Assembly (NCBI GenBank): GCA_900457075.1
Contig: UGYN01000002.1
Location: 3,596,001-3,660,000 of the forward strand
DNA length: 64,000 nt
Origin: Serratia quinivorans
Lineage (GTDB): Bacteria; Pseudomonadota; Gammaproteobacteria; Enterobacterales; Enterobacteriaceae
Reading direction: 5' to 3'
Shown: positions 26,624 through 38,111 of the stretch, in pieces
How positions within the stretch are numbered: the first letter of the stretch is position 1
Layout of the letters: each line of letters starts with the position of its first letter
Notes under the pieces: generated by a model
The model's database searches: none
Told to the model about the DNA's origin: nothing
Seen by the model: only the letters and a program-made list of their open reading frames with translations
Position numbers and translations under genes: made by a program

Positions 26624-27096
26624 TGAAAGAGTGGGCCACGGTCGTTTCGTGGCAACAGGGCGTGGCGCTGCTGCGCTGTGAGCCGAAAGCCGGATGTGGC
26701 AGTTGTACTGCCCGTTCTGGCTGTGGCGCGCGGGCGTTGAATGAACTGGTGCCGGAAACCGAACACCAGTTGCAGGTACATATCGAGCAGCCGCTTGAGC
26801 CGGGCCAGCGGGTTGAGGTGGGTATTGCGGAAGGCAGCCTGTTGCGCTCAGCAATGCTGGTTTATCTGACGCCGCTACTGGGCATGATGCTGGGGGGCAG
26901 CCTGTTGCAATACTGGTTGGGTACCGATGCTTCTGCCGCGCTTGGCGCACTGCTCGGCGGTGTCGCGGCCTTTATGCTGGCGCGCAGTCTGGCACACCGC
27001 CTCGGTGAACAGGCAAATTACCAACCCATCGTTCTGCAAATTGGTTTACCGCCTGGGGCCATGCGCCTGCAAACGGAAAACCAGCCTCTGCATTAA
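26620..27096 (+). CDS. rseC: RseC, membrane protein of the SoxR-reducing type
   Basis: This 158-residue inner membrane protein has an N-terminal cysteine cluster (CEPKAGCGSCTARSGCGARAL), suited to an iron-sulfur cluster, and two transmembrane segments (SAMLVYLTPLLGMMLGGSLLQ; ALGALLGGVAAFMLARSLA). RseC is linked to SoxR reduction and thiamine synthesis in other enterics. It overlaps rseB by four bases and is the last gene of the operon; convergent with the next gene, overlapping it by four bases. Confidence 0.94.
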   Translation: MMKEWATVVSWQQGVALLRCEPKAGCGSCTARSGCGARALNELVPETEHQLQVHIEQPLEPGQRVEVGIAEGSLLRSAMLVYLTPLLGMMLGGSLLQYWLGTDASAALGALLGGVAAFMLARSLAHRLGEQANYQPIVLQIGLPPGAMRLQTENQPLH

Positions 27097-27932
27097 AACT
27101 GTTGCCGCGTCATCGCCGGGTTATGGTAGGCGGTGATGCGGGCGTAGATCATATGCTCCAGCAGCGCGATAAACAAATCGGCGCTGAGCAGCGAAAAATA
27201 GCCGATAGTAAATAACGCATTGCCCTGATTATCCAACAGGCGAATGGTGCCGCGCTGCGGATTATTTTCCAGTTCGCGGATTTGCTCAATCGGGATAGGC
27301 CCCTGAGCTGTGATCAGTGCCGTTGAACTCAGGCTCAATGTTTGGGGCGATTGTCCTTTCCGATGGCCAGGCAGCAATTGGGTCAGCCAGCGAGCGCCGC
27401 AACTGAGATAGCGAAACGACAGCACTTCCCCCTGATACAGTGCATTCAAGGCCTGTGGTCCACGCTGTTGGATCTGCTGAGCGATAATGGTATCGGCCAG
27501 CCGCAAGGAGTGGGAAACATTGCTGAACACCGGACACCAGGGTTGATCAGCCGACGCGCGAAATGCCATTACATCCAAGACTCCCCCAAATAAACGACCG
27601 CCGCGAAAACGATAAATATCACCAATTTTTTCAAAGGGGATAAATCGTTCTTTATGACTATGTGGGTTAATCACCCGAACACCCTGTTCGTACAGGCGAT
27701 AGGTCAATGCTGGCCGCAGGTAATGGCGCAGTGCCAGCAGGATACAGCCGAGTAAAATAGTCGCTGCGCCGGTTTGCAGTAAGGTCAGTACCTCATTTTC
27801 ATCCATGTTGCTCAGCAGCGGCAGCAACAGCAGTGCCGCACCGAGAGTTAACAGCAGCGCTGCCGCTGCGAGAATGCCCCAATTGACCTTTGAAAAATCG
27901 TGCCGGCTCAGCATTTGCCCTTTATCGATCAT
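27093..27932 (-). CDS. Membrane protein of unknown function, 279 residues
   Basis: ATG 27932 follows GGAAGGTG and gives MIDKGQMLSRHDFSKVNWGIL.... Two hydrophobic segments near the N-terminus (ILAAAALLLTLGAALLLLPLL and GAATILLGCILLALR, quoted in part) are followed by a soluble region. That region has a PH-like stretch YRLYEQGVRVINPHSHKERFIPFEKIGDIYRFRGGRLF (read in pieces) and a repeat of similar character near the end (IPIEQIRELENNPQRGTIRLLDNQGN). This suggests a bacterial PH-domain membrane protein, but I do not recognise a named family. It lies tail-to-tail with rseC. Confidence 0.7.
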   Translation of the reverse strand: MIDKGQMLSRHDFSKVNWGILAAAALLLTLGAALLLLPLLSNMDENEVLTLLQTGAATILLGCILLALRHYLRPALTYRLYEQGVRVINPHSHKERFIPFEKIGDIYRFRGGRLFGGVLDVMAFRASADQPWCPVFSNVSHSLRLADTIIAQQIQQRGPQALNALYQGEVLSFRYLSCGARWLTQLLPGHRKGQSPQTLSLSSTALITAQGPIPIEQIRELENNPQRGTIRLLDNQGNALFTIGYFSLLSADLFIALLEHMIYARITAYHNPAMTRQQF

Positions 27933-27953
27933 TATGCACCTTCCAATCAACAC

Positions 27954-28474
27954 GCAGAGATATGCTGGTGAACCCCGGTGGGCATGCCGATGTAGTGCCC
28001 TGAATTATGTTTTATCGCGGTGTTCACCCTCATTTCTATAGGAGCAGTCGGCGAGCGTACATCGGGTTTTTCCTAAAGCCCGGGGGGCAAAGCGCAATTC
28101 TAAGATGTTGATCCAAATATTATTTTATTCAGAATTAGGAGAGGGTTTATTGCGTTATTGGTGGATATGTATTAACGGGCGATCCCGTCAACGGCTGGCG
28201 AGGCAATATGGGAGGGCAAGATTGTTATAACTTACCCTGTCGACCGCGTCGGGCTTTGTTAACATCCGCTTTCATAACCCGGAGCGCTCTGTAACATTAA
28301 AGTGTACATAATAGAATGCCTTCACTGCACCGATCGCTAGGTTTTCAGTGTTGTGGCATGTAGAATGCAGCGATTCAGGCGCAAGACGGCCGAACCCATT
28401 CACTGTCGCTTTAGGTCCATGCGGGTTTCTATAGGCGAGTAATTCAGAAATACCAAGGCAGAAAAACTTTTATA
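27954..28474. other. Intergenic region upstream of lepA
   Basis: About 520 bases without a credible gene. It is AT-rich around 28110-28130 and holds several possible -10 boxes (for example CATAAT at 28308-28313), but no clear promoter or known RNA could be assigned. It must contain the promoter of the lepA operon. Confidence 0.5.
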
Positions 28475-30271
28475 ATGAAGCATATACGAAATTTCTCCAT
28501 TATTGCCCACATTGACCACGGTAAGTCGACGCTGTCCGACCGTATTATCCAAATTTGCGGTGGCTTGACCGAACGTGAAATGGCCGCGCAGGTGCTCGAT
28601 TCTATGGATCTTGAGCGCGAGCGTGGCATTACCATCAAAGCGCAGAGCGTGACGCTGGATTATAAGGCGCAGGACGGCCAAACCTACCAGCTCAACTTTA
28701 TCGACACCCCTGGACACGTTGACTTCTCCTACGAGGTTTCCCGTTCACTGGCCGCCTGTGAAGGTGCACTGCTGGTGGTCGATGCCGGGCAGGGCGTAGA
28801 AGCCCAGACGCTGGCCAACTGCTACACCGCGCTGGATATGAATCTGGAAGTGGTGCCAGTACTGAACAAAATTGACTTGCCGGCAGCCGATCCCGATCGC
28901 GCCGCGCAGGAAATTGAAGACATCGTTGGCATCGACGCTACCGATGCGGTGCGTTGCTCGGCCAAAACCGGCGTTGGCGTACCAGAAGTGCTGGAACGCC
29001 TGGTGCGTGATATTCCGGGGCCGGCAGGCGATCCGGAAGCGCCACTGCAGGCACTGATCATTGACTCCTGGTTCGATAACTACCTGGGCGTAGTTTCCCT
29101 GGTGCGCGTCAAGAACGGTACCATGCGCAAGGGCGACAAGATCAAGGTCATGAGCACCGGCCAAACCTATAATGCCGATCGTCTGGGCATCTTCACCCCG
29201 AAACGTGTCGATCGCGACGTGTTGAACTGTGGTGAAGTGGGCTGGTTGGTCTGTGCAATTAAAGACATCCTTGGCGCACCGGTGGGCGATACCCTGACAC
29301 TGGCTCGTCAACCGGCGGACAAAGCCTTGCCGGGCTTCAAAAAAGTGAAGCCGCAGGTTTACGCGGGCCTGTTCCCGATCAGCTCCGACGACTATGAATC
29401 CTTCCGCGACGCGCTGGGCAAGCTGAGCCTGAATGACGCCTCGCTGTTCTACGAGCCAGAGAGCTCCACCGCGCTGGGCTTCGGCTTCCGCTGTGGCTTC
29501 CTCGGCCTGTTGCACATGGAGATCATTCAGGAACGTCTGGAGCGTGAATACGATCTGGAGCTGATCACCACCGCGCCAACGGTAGTGTATGAAGTGGAAA
29601 CCACCAGCAAAGAGACTATCTACGTTGATAGCCCATCCAAGCTGCCGCCACTCAATAACATCGAAGAGCTGCGTGAACCGATCGCCGAATGTCACATGCT
29701 GATGCCGCAGGAATTCCTGGGTAACGTGATCACCCTGTGTATCGAGAAACGCGGTGTGCAGACCAACATGGTTTACCACGGTAACCAGGTTGCGCTGACT
29801 TACGAAATTCCAATGGCGGAAGTGGTACTCGACTTCTTCGACCGTCTGAAATCTACCTCGCGTGGTTATGCGTCGCTGGATTACAACTTCAAACGCTTCC
29901 AGACCTCTGACATGGTGCGCGTCGACGTGTTGATCAATAACGAGCGCGTGGATGCGCTGGCGCTGATCACTCACCGCGACAATTCACAGTACCGTGGCCG
30001 TGAGCTGGTAGAGAAGATGAAAGAGCTGATCCCACGCCAGCAGTTCGATATTGCCATCCAGGCCGCTATCGGTACTCATATCATCGCGCGTGCGACGGTG
30101 AAACAGCTGCGTAAAAACGTTTTGGCTAAATGCTACGGCGGTGACGTCAGCCGTAAGAAGAAACTGCTGCAGAAGCAGAAAGACGGTAAGAAACGCATGA
30201 AGCAGGTGGGTAACGTCGAGTTGCCACAAGAAGCGTTCCTGGCCATTCTGCACGTTGGCAAGGACAAGTAA
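28475..30271 (+). CDS. lepA: Elongation factor 4 (LepA)
   Basis: This 598-residue translational GTPase binds ribosomes and helps initiation and ribosome assembly. The G domain has [17 protein letters not shown] and NKIDLP. The EF-G-like domains II, III and V follow, and then the LepA-specific C-terminal domain ([18 protein letters not shown] ... [22 protein letters not shown], quoted in part). ATG 28475 matches the E. coli start, although the ribosome binding site is not obvious. First gene of the lepA-lepB unit. Confidence 0.97.
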
Positions 30272-30307
30272 GTAACAGCGTTAAAGTCGCGAAACTAGGG
30301 AGTTTGC

Positions 30308-31286
30308 ATGGCGAATATGTTTGCCCTGATCCTGGCACTGGCCACATTGGTGACCGGGATCATCTGGGCCTTTGAGCGCTTCAGATGGGCGCCGGCCCGC
30401 CGAGCGAAGATTGCGGCGGTGAATGCACAGACTGCGGGCGCCGTAGATGATAAAACGCTGGCAAAAGTAGCGAAACAACCGGGTTGGATTGAAACCGGCG
30501 CGTCGGTTTTTCCCGGTATTGCTGCTGGTCTTTGTGGTGCGTTCGTTTATTTACGAACCTTTCCAGATCCCGTCCGGTTCCATGATGCCGACGCTGTTGA
30601 TTGGCGATTTTATTCTGGTGGAGAAATATGCCTACGGCATTAAAGATCCTATTACCCAGACCACGCTAATTGAAACCGGTCATCCGAAACGCGGTGATAT
30701 TGCGGTATTTAAATATCCGCTGGATCCGAAACTCGATTATATCAAGCGCGTAATTGGTCTGCCGGGCGACCGTGTGAGTTACGATCCGATCAATAAGCGT
30801 GTGACCGTTCAGCCTTCGTGTAATAGCGGCCAGTCATGCGATACCGCATTGGCAGTGACTTATAACGACGCACAGCCAAGTGACTTTGTGCAACTGTTCA
30901 GCCGCAGCGGCATGGGTGAGGCCAGCAATGGTTTCTACCAGATCCCGCTGAGTGAAAACGTACCGCAGGGCGGCATCCGCCTGCGTGAACGCCAGGAAAC
31001 GCTGGGTAATGTTTCTCACCATATTCTGACCGTGCCGGGCACGCAGGATCAGGTGGGCGCTTACTATCAGCAGCCGGGTAAACAGTTGGCGGAGTGGGTT
31101 GTGCCGGCGGGTCATTACTTCATGATGGGTGATAACCGCGACAACAGCGCCGACAGCCGCTATTGGGGCTTCGTACCGGAGAAAAATCTGGTAGGCAAGG
31201 CCACGGCTATCTGGATGAGTTTTGAAAAGCAGGAAGGCGAATGGCCTACCGGCGTAAGATTTAGCCGCATCGGTGGAATTCATTAA
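30308..31286 (+). CDS. lepB: Signal peptidase I, frameshifted here
   Basis: This membrane protease removes Sec and Tat signal peptides at the outer face of the inner membrane. The first frame from ATG 30308 encodes the two N-terminal membrane segments' start (MANMFALILALATLVTGIIW). The second encodes the rest, with the catalytic Ser in PSGSMMPTLL, the Lys in YIKRVIGLPGD and the C-terminal NSADSRYWG. The frames meet at five T (30507-30511) where four would restore 325 residues, close to the E. coli length. lepB is essential, so a true break is unlikely. Just downstream of lepA. Confidence 0.93.
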
Positions 31287-31465
31287 TCCGGCGTCTATTA
31301 ACGCAGCATTATATTTCCACTCGTTGTAGAATACCGGCTCGAGCGATAAAAAGTTGGCTCCCTGTTGGGGGCCACTGCAAACGAAACAGCTTTGGATTGG
31401 CTTTCGGCAAAGCAGGCCTGTTCCGTATGCTGCAAGTTTTTGACGCATTCTTGATCTATTGGTAA

Positions 31466-33055
<1,590 letters not shown>

Positions 33056-33063
33056 ACTATCCA

Positions 33064-33795
33064 ATGGACGGCTGGGAACGCGCTTTCGTCCTGCATGGAC
33101 GACCGTACAGTGAAACCAGCCTGATGCTGGATATGTTTACCGAAGGTCATGGGCGGGTGCGCTTGCTGGCAAAAGGCGCGCGCAGCCGCCGTTCCAATTT
33201 AAAGGGTTGCCTGCAACCCTTTACTCCTCTGCTGGTACGCTGGGGCGGTCGCGGCGAAGTCAAAACGCTGCGTAGCGCCGAAGCGGTCTCTCTCGGTTTA
33301 CCCCTTAGCGGCATGATGCTCTACAGCGGCCTATACGTGAATGAATTGCTGTCACGGGTGCTGGAGCAGGAAGCAAACTACTCGGTATTATTCTTCGATT
33401 ATCTGCAATGTTTGCAGGCGCTGGCGGCAGAAGACGTTTCGCCGGAGCAGGCATTACGTCAGTTCGAATTGGCCTTGCTCAATCACCTGGGCTACGGCCT
33501 GGACTTCCTGCACTGCGCCGGTAGTGGCCAGCCAGTGGACGACGGCATGACCTATCGCTACCGCGAGGAAAAAGGCTTTATCGCCAGCCTGGTGGTGGAC
33601 CATTACAGCTTTACCGGCCGCGAGCTGCGTGCGCTGGCAGAGCGCCAGTTCCCGGACGTGCAAACCTTGCGTGCCGCCAAACGTTTCACCCGCATGGCGC
33701 TCAAACCTTATTTGGGGGGCAAACCACTGAAGAGCCGCGAGCTGTTTCGTCAGTTTGTCCGTAAACAGCCGGATCCACCGGTCGACGACGCCTGA
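33064..33795 (+). CDS. recO: DNA repair protein RecO
   Basis: This 243-residue RecF-pathway mediator anneals DNA and loads RecA with RecR. The N-terminal OB fold ([23 protein letters not shown], quoted in part; [15 protein letters not shown]) and the helical C-terminal part ([31 protein letters not shown], in part) match the enterobacterial family. It is the last gene of rnc-era-recO, directly before pdxJ. Confidence 0.96.
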   Translation: MDGWERAFVLHGRPYSETSLMLDMFTEGHGRVRLLAKGARSRRSNLKGCLQPFTPLLVRWGGRGEVKTLRSAEAVSLGLPLSGMMLYSGLYVNELLSRVLEQEANYSVLFFDYLQCLQALAAEDVSPEQALRQFELALLNHLGYGLDFLHCAGSGQPVDDGMTYRYREEKGFIASLVVDHYSFTGRELRALAERQFPDVQTLRAAKRFTRMALKPYLGGKPLKSRELFRQFVRKQPDPPVDDA

Positions 33796-33868
33796 CCTTT
33801 TCCCCTTTTGCAGCACTGTTCCCGCGTGTAAACTACGGCCACTGAAAATCGTTTTTTAGAGGGTTGTC

Positions 33869-34600
33869 ATGGCTGATTTGCTGCTGGGCGTCAATATCGA
33901 TCACATCGCCACGTTACGTAACGCGCGCGGAACCCAATACCCGGATCCGGTTCAGGCGGCATTTATTGCCGAGCAGGCAGGGGCCGACGGGATCACCGTA
34001 CACCTGCGTGAGGACCGCCGTCATATCACCGATCGCGACGTTCGCATTTTGCGCCAAACCATCCAGACGCGTATGAACCTGGAAATGGCCGTGACCGATG
34101 AAATGCTGGATATCGCCATTGAGTTGAAGCCGCACTTTTGTTGCCTGGTACCTGAAAAGCGTGAAGAGGTGACCACCGAAGGTGGGCTGGACGTCGCCGG
34201 GCAGCAAGACAAGATGGCTGTTGCGGTTGAGCGTTTGGCAAAGGCCGGCATTCTGGTTTCGCTGTTTATCGATCCGGATCATCGGCAGATCGATGCGGCG
34301 GTTGCGGTGGGCGCTCCTTACATTGAAATTCATACCGGCGCCTATGCCGAAGCCGAAGGTGAACTGGCGGTGAAAGCCGAGCTGCACCGCATTGCCGTTG
34401 CCGCTACCTACGCCGCAGAGAAAGGCCTGAAGGTCAACGCCGGCCACGGCCTGACTTACCATAACGTTCAGCCAATTGCTGCTCTGCCGGAAATGCATGA
34501 GCTGAATATCGGCCATGCAATCATCGGCCAGGCAGTGATGTGTGGATTGCCGGCAGCGGTGACAGATATGAAGTTACTGATGCGCGAAGCGCGTCGCTAA
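33869..34600 (+). CDS. pdxJ: Pyridoxine 5'-phosphate synthase
   Basis: This 243-residue TIM-barrel enzyme closes the vitamin B6 ring from 1-deoxyxylulose 5-phosphate and 3-amino-2-oxopropyl phosphate. It has [19 protein letters not shown], the active-site HLREDRRHI, and [18 protein letters not shown] (each read separately). AGAGGG precedes the ATG. The stop TAA shares its last A with the ATG of acpS, so the two are coupled. Confidence 0.97.
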   Translation: MADLLLGVNIDHIATLRNARGTQYPDPVQAAFIAEQAGADGITVHLREDRRHITDRDVRILRQTIQTRMNLEMAVTDEMLDIAIELKPHFCCLVPEKREEVTTEGGLDVAGQQDKMAVAVERLAKAGILVSLFIDPDHRQIDAAVAVGAPYIEIHTGAYAEAEGELAVKAELHRIAVAATYAAEKGLKVNAGHGLTYHNVQPIAALPEMHELNIGHAIIGQAVMCGLPAAVTDMKLLMREARR

Positions 34601-34980
34601 TGGCGGTGCTGGGGCTGGGTACCGACATTGTCGAAATGGCGCGCATTGAAGCCGTCGTTGAGCGCAGTGGCGATCGTCTCGCGCGCCGCGTGCTGAGCGA
34701 GGCTGAATGGGAATTGTACCAGCAACATCAGCAGCCGGTACGCTTTCTGGCCAAACGTTTTGCGGTGAAAGAAGCCGTCGCCAAGGCGTTTGGCACCGGT
34801 ATTCGCAATGGGCTGGCGTTTAATCAGTTTGAAGTGTTCAACGACGGTCTCGGCAAGCCGAATATTCGCCTGCATGCTCGCGCCGCCGAGCTGGCAAAGG
34901 AAATGGGGGTTACCTCGATCCATGTTTCTCTGGCGGATGAACGCCGCTATGCCTGTGCCACGGTGATTATCGAAGGGTAA
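34600..34980 (+). CDS. acpS: Holo-[acyl-carrier-protein] synthase
   Basis: This 126-residue enzyme transfers 4'-phosphopantetheine from CoA to acyl carrier protein. The conserved [13 protein letters not shown] (Mg-binding Asp) and [20 protein letters not shown] are present. ATG 34600 overlaps the pdxJ stop and gives the E. coli length; the frame opening at 34540 lies inside pdxJ. Confidence 0.96.
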   Translation: MAVLGLGTDIVEMARIEAVVERSGDRLARRVLSEAEWELYQQHQQPVRFLAKRFAVKEAVAKAFGTGIRNGLAFNQFEVFNDGLGKPNIRLHARAAELAKEMGVTSIHVSLADERRYACATVIIEG

Positions 34981-34997
34981 TGGTTTTATCCGGCGAC

Positions 34998-35030
34998 AAA
35001 ACCCAAGGGCGCCTGTAGGTGCCCTTGTTG
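34998..35030. terminator. Terminator between acpS and yfhL
   Basis: AAGGGC-GCC-TGTA-GG-TGCCCTT forms an imperfect stem with A/C-rich and T-containing flanks (CAAGGGC ... GCCCTTGTTG), placed between convergent genes. Confidence 0.6.
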
Positions 35031-35044
35031 ATCTGACTGCGTGG

Positions 35045-35305
35045 TCAGAGTCGGTCGGCGTGGTGCAGCACCACAAACTTGTCCCACAGCTGTTCGTTGG
35101 TTTCGTTGTGCTGCGGATCAACCACAATAGTGTTATCGATAGGGCACACCTGCTGGCAGGTGGGAACATCGTAATGGCCGACGCATTCGGTACAGCGATC
35201 GGTATCAATCTGGTAGATATCCTCGCCCATCAAAATGGCCTGATTAGGGCATTCGGGTTCGCACATATCGCAGTTGATGCATTTCTTGGTAATCAGCAGT
35301 GCCAT
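35045..35305 (-). CDS. yfhL: 4Fe-4S ferredoxin YfhL
   Basis: This 86-residue bacterial ferredoxin has two cysteine clusters, CINCDMCEPECP and CTECVGHYDVPTCQQVCP, the second with the insertion typical of YfhL/Alvin-type ferredoxins of low potential. It is a cytoplasmic electron carrier; its partner is not established. Convergent with acpS, as in E. coli. Confidence 0.94.
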   Translation of the reverse strand: MALLITKKCINCDMCEPECPNQAILMGEDIYQIDTDRCTECVGHYDVPTCQQVCPIDNTIVVDPQHNETNEQLWDKFVVLHHADRL

Positions 35306-35413
35306 GTCAGTTATCTTTTAATCGGTGCACACGAACAGGCGCGCAATCTATCATAAAACCCATTTTTCCGGGCGTTTTTTCACCTGTAGCAGCAGATGCG
35401 CTTAACCGGACCG

Positions 35414-36952
35414 TCATAGTAACTCCGGCGGGTCGTTGGCCAACTGATCAAAATCAACCATTTCCTGACCATTGAAGATATGCCGTGTGCCTTGCGCAGT
35501 CACCGCTGCGTGTAATTGTGGTTGGGTGAGGGTAATCCCAGCCTGTTGGGCAAACAGACTGAGAAAGTCAAAGGCACTGTGCGGATCCTCAATAAGGGTT
35601 CGCTGTCGGTCGGAATCAGAAAGCACCAGCAGTGGCACCTCATAATTCTGCCGATTATTGCCGCCATGGCGTAGATACAGCTTGCCGTCAATATCTCTGT
35701 GAGAAAGACCGTGGTCAGAGAAATAGAATAATTTAAAGGGAGAGTGAGTCTCTTGCAGCATTTGATAAGCATGCTCGATAAATCGATCTGTCTTGCGGTA
35801 GGTCGACAGATAACAAGCGAGCTCAGCGTTATCGCTGGTGAAAACCGGCGGCTCACCGCCGAGGCGTTCGCAAAAGTCCGAGTGAGATCCCATAATATGC
35901 AGAACATACAGGTTCCCCACGCCATTATGGGCCAGTGCCGTTTGCAACAGCGGCAGCAGTTCATCGTCATCGGTATTGCGTGATTGGTAATCTCCTTTTT
36001 TCAGGAACTGATGCTCATCACTAAACATGGCTATTTTGGAGATCGGCGTATCAAATTGGCCAATCAACCCTTGGTTGGAAAACCAATAGGTATGCAGTCC
36101 TGCGGCTTTTGCCAGGGTGATAATATTATCCGCAATATGATGTGTTTTTCCGTCGCTCAATGCCAGGGTTCTTGGCAAGGATTCGAAGGTGTTCGGCGCG
36201 GTGGAAATATAATTACTGTAAAATGTCCCGTTCACGTGATCCAGAAAAGGGGTCGTTGGCGTCGGATAACCAAATAATGACATATAGTCCCTGCGCATGC
36301 TTTCGCCAACCACAATGACATAGTTAGCCTCGTTACTTTTTGCGCTATCGACGTTCCAGCTGGGTTGGGAATGCGTACCGGCTTCAATTTCTGCTATTTG
36401 TTGGTTGTAGCTCTGGTACGAAGAAATTAGCGAGGAAAAGAAATTCACTAATTTAAGATTTTCCACTCCCCCAGTGAGTATTCTGGCGAACAGCAAAACG
36501 ATAAAAATCACCAAAAATGGCAATATTTTTTTAGTCGGGAGTGGCCGCTGCCAGCTATAGCGAGCAAGAATAAACAACGTGAGCAGTGTGGCGCTGGGTA
36601 ACAGATAGCAGCCGGCAGGTATGGCGTGCAGAAATTCGACGGCTTCCGCCCGGTTGGTTTGAAACAGGGCCGACACCACGGGAACGGAAGGTGGGCCGTA
36701 GATCACGCCGACGGGGGCATAAATGGCACAGAATATAATATAGGGGATAACCAGAAAATATCGAGTGAGGGGGATTGCAGATAATAATAACAGGCTAAGT
36801 GAAACAAACAGGATATCAATCCCTTTGGTGCCGCCATATCCCATCGCCTTTATTAATATCAACGAAACGACAACGAAGAGCAAAAAGTGACGGGCCACGG
36901 GTGATGTTGCGAGTATGTGGGTTTTATTTAAAATTGCTGTATGTGTTTTCAT
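35414..36952 (-). CDS. Phosphoethanolamine transferase, OpgE/CptA-like
   Basis: This is a 512-residue inner membrane protein with about five N-terminal membrane segments, then a periplasmic sulfatase-fold domain. The nucleophile region reads VIVVGESMRRDYMSLFGYPTPTTPF and the metal-site residues appear in YFSDHGLSHRDIDGKLYLRHGG (quoted in part). The family moves phosphoethanolamine from phosphatidylethanolamine to lipid A, core sugars or periplasmic glucans. The GESxRRDYMS pattern is closest to OpgE and CptA, not EptA, so lipid A is not a safe assumption. It is clearly AT-richer than its neighbours and absent from this place in E. coli, which suggests horizontal gain. Confidence 0.8.
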   Translation of the reverse strand: MKTHTAILNKTHILATSPVARHFLLFVVVSLILIKAMGYGGTKGIDILFVSLSLLLLSAIPLTRYFLVIPYIIFCAIYAPVGVIYGPPSVPVVSALFQTNRAEAVEFLHAIPAGCYLLPSATLLTLFILARYSWQRPLPTKKILPFLVIFIVLLFARILTGGVENLKLVNFFSSLISSYQSYNQQIAEIEAGTHSQPSWNVDSAKSNEANYVIVVGESMRRDYMSLFGYPTPTTPFLDHVNGTFYSNYISTAPNTFESLPRTLALSDGKTHHIADNIITLAKAAGLHTYWFSNQGLIGQFDTPISKIAMFSDEHQFLKKGDYQSRNTDDDELLPLLQTALAHNGVGNLYVLHIMGSHSDFCERLGGEPPVFTSDNAELACYLSTYRKTDRFIEHAYQMLQETHSPFKLFYFSDHGLSHRDIDGKLYLRHGGNNRQNYEVPLLVLSDSDRQRTLIEDPHSAFDFLSLFAQQAGITLTQPQLHAAVTAQGTRHIFNGQEMVDFDQLANDPPELL

Positions 36953-37088
36953 AAAAACTCGATTATCAATATATTGCTGTCCATGCCTGATTAAATTCTG
37001 GGCGGAATTTAAACAATAAACGCCACGTACTCTATTTTTTAGATGAGTTTTTTATATTCTGGTATTTGTGGCATGGGCATTATACGAC

Positions 37089-37937
37089 TCAGACGAGTTT
37101 TTTCACTAACTGTTCGCTGTGTTTTATTCTATCGCGGGCATGATCAAGATCGTGTTGAATTAAGGCCATAAACAGCAGATCGGTGAGGGCATATTGAGCG
37201 GTGCTGGAAGAGATGGCAGCGCTGCGGGTGTTGGGTTCTTCGGCGATAGTATATAAGCAGTGGTCGGCACGTTGCTGCAGGCTGTTCGGTGAGAAACTGG
37301 TCAGCGCCAGTACTTTAGCACCGGCCAGGCGGGCTTCTTCCGCCGCCAGGTTGATTTCCCGTCGTTCGCCGCTGAACGAAATGGCCAACAGCAAATCCCG
37401 CTTGTCCAGCGCCTGAACCGTTGCCAACTGGACGTGCATATCCTGCTCGGCCACCGCCATCACGCCAATTTTAAGCAACTTATAGGAAAAGTCTTTGGCG
37501 ACCAGGCCGGAAGCGCCAATCCCCAACAAAATAACCCTTCGCGCCTGACGTAACATTTCCAGTGCCTGATGCAGGCGTTCCTCACTATTAATGTCCAGCG
37601 TGGCACGCAGCGCTGCCTGCTTTTCTACCAACAGTTTTTCACCAACGGTTTTCAAGGCATCACTGCTGAGGATCTGGTTATGTACTGTAACTACGGGAGC
37701 TGTCTGCGGTTGGGCCAGGGTCTCGCTCAGCGCCAGTTTTAGTGCCGGGAAGCCTTTGTAGCCCATCTTCTGAGCAAACTTCACCACGCTCGACTGACTG
37801 ATGCCAGCCAGTTGGGCCAGCTTTTGCGAACTGAGATGGCGAGCCTGCTCGGCGTTATGCAGCAGAAAGTCCGCCAGCTTGCGATCATTTTGAGCCAGCG
37901 TTGGATACATCTGGCGAATACGAAGAAGGGTACTCAT
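37089..37937 (-). CDS. yfhH: RpiR/MurR-family regulator YfhH
   Basis: This 282-residue regulator has an N-terminal helix-turn-helix (LAQLAGISQSSVVKFAQKMGYKGFPALKL, in part) and a C-terminal SIS domain that binds sugar phosphates (RRVILLGIGASGLVAKDFSYK, in part; LAISFSGERREINLAAE). It matches E. coli YfhH over its whole length. Here, unlike in E. coli, it is divergent from murQ-murP, and two palindromes of the RpiR type lie in the shared intergenic region. A role as the regulator of N-acetylmuramic acid use, with MurNAc 6-phosphate as ligand, follows from context. Confidence 0.92.
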   Translation of the reverse strand: MSTLLRIRQMYPTLAQNDRKLADFLLHNAEQARHLSSQKLAQLAGISQSSVVKFAQKMGYKGFPALKLALSETLAQPQTAPVVTVHNQILSSDALKTVGEKLLVEKQAALRATLDINSEERLHQALEMLRQARRVILLGIGASGLVAKDFSYKLLKIGVMAVAEQDMHVQLATVQALDKRDLLLAISFSGERREINLAAEEARLAGAKVLALTSFSPNSLQQRADHCLYTIAEEPNTRSAAISSSTAQYALTDLLFMALIQHDLDHARDRIKHSEQLVKKLV

Positions 37938-38051
37938 TGATATTGATATATCCCTGGAAACCAGACGCTATTCTGCCACGGTGATGGCGAAAACGCGCAG
38001 TGAAAATTTTTTGTGAGCCAGTCTCTAAAATAGCAAAAAGCGCTCGCTTTG

Positions 38052-38068
38052 TTGAATAAAATATTCAA
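38052..38068. promoter_or_regulatory. Palindromic operator 1 upstream of murQ
   Basis: TTGAATA-AAA-TATTCAA is a perfect inverted repeat. It fits the TGAAT-N5-ATTCA pattern shared with operator 2, centred 33 bases upstream of it, about three helical turns. Confidence 0.65.
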
Positions 38069-38085
38069 ATAATGATTTCAGTTTG

Positions 38086-38100
38086 TGAATTAAAAATTCA
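38086..38100. promoter_or_regulatory. Palindromic operator 2 upstream of murQ
   Basis: TGAATT-AAA-AATTCA is a perfect inverted repeat ending 11 bases before the murQ ATG. It overlaps the ribosome binding region, so binding there would block expression. Confidence 0.65.
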
Positions 38101-38111
38101 AAGGTGAAAAA

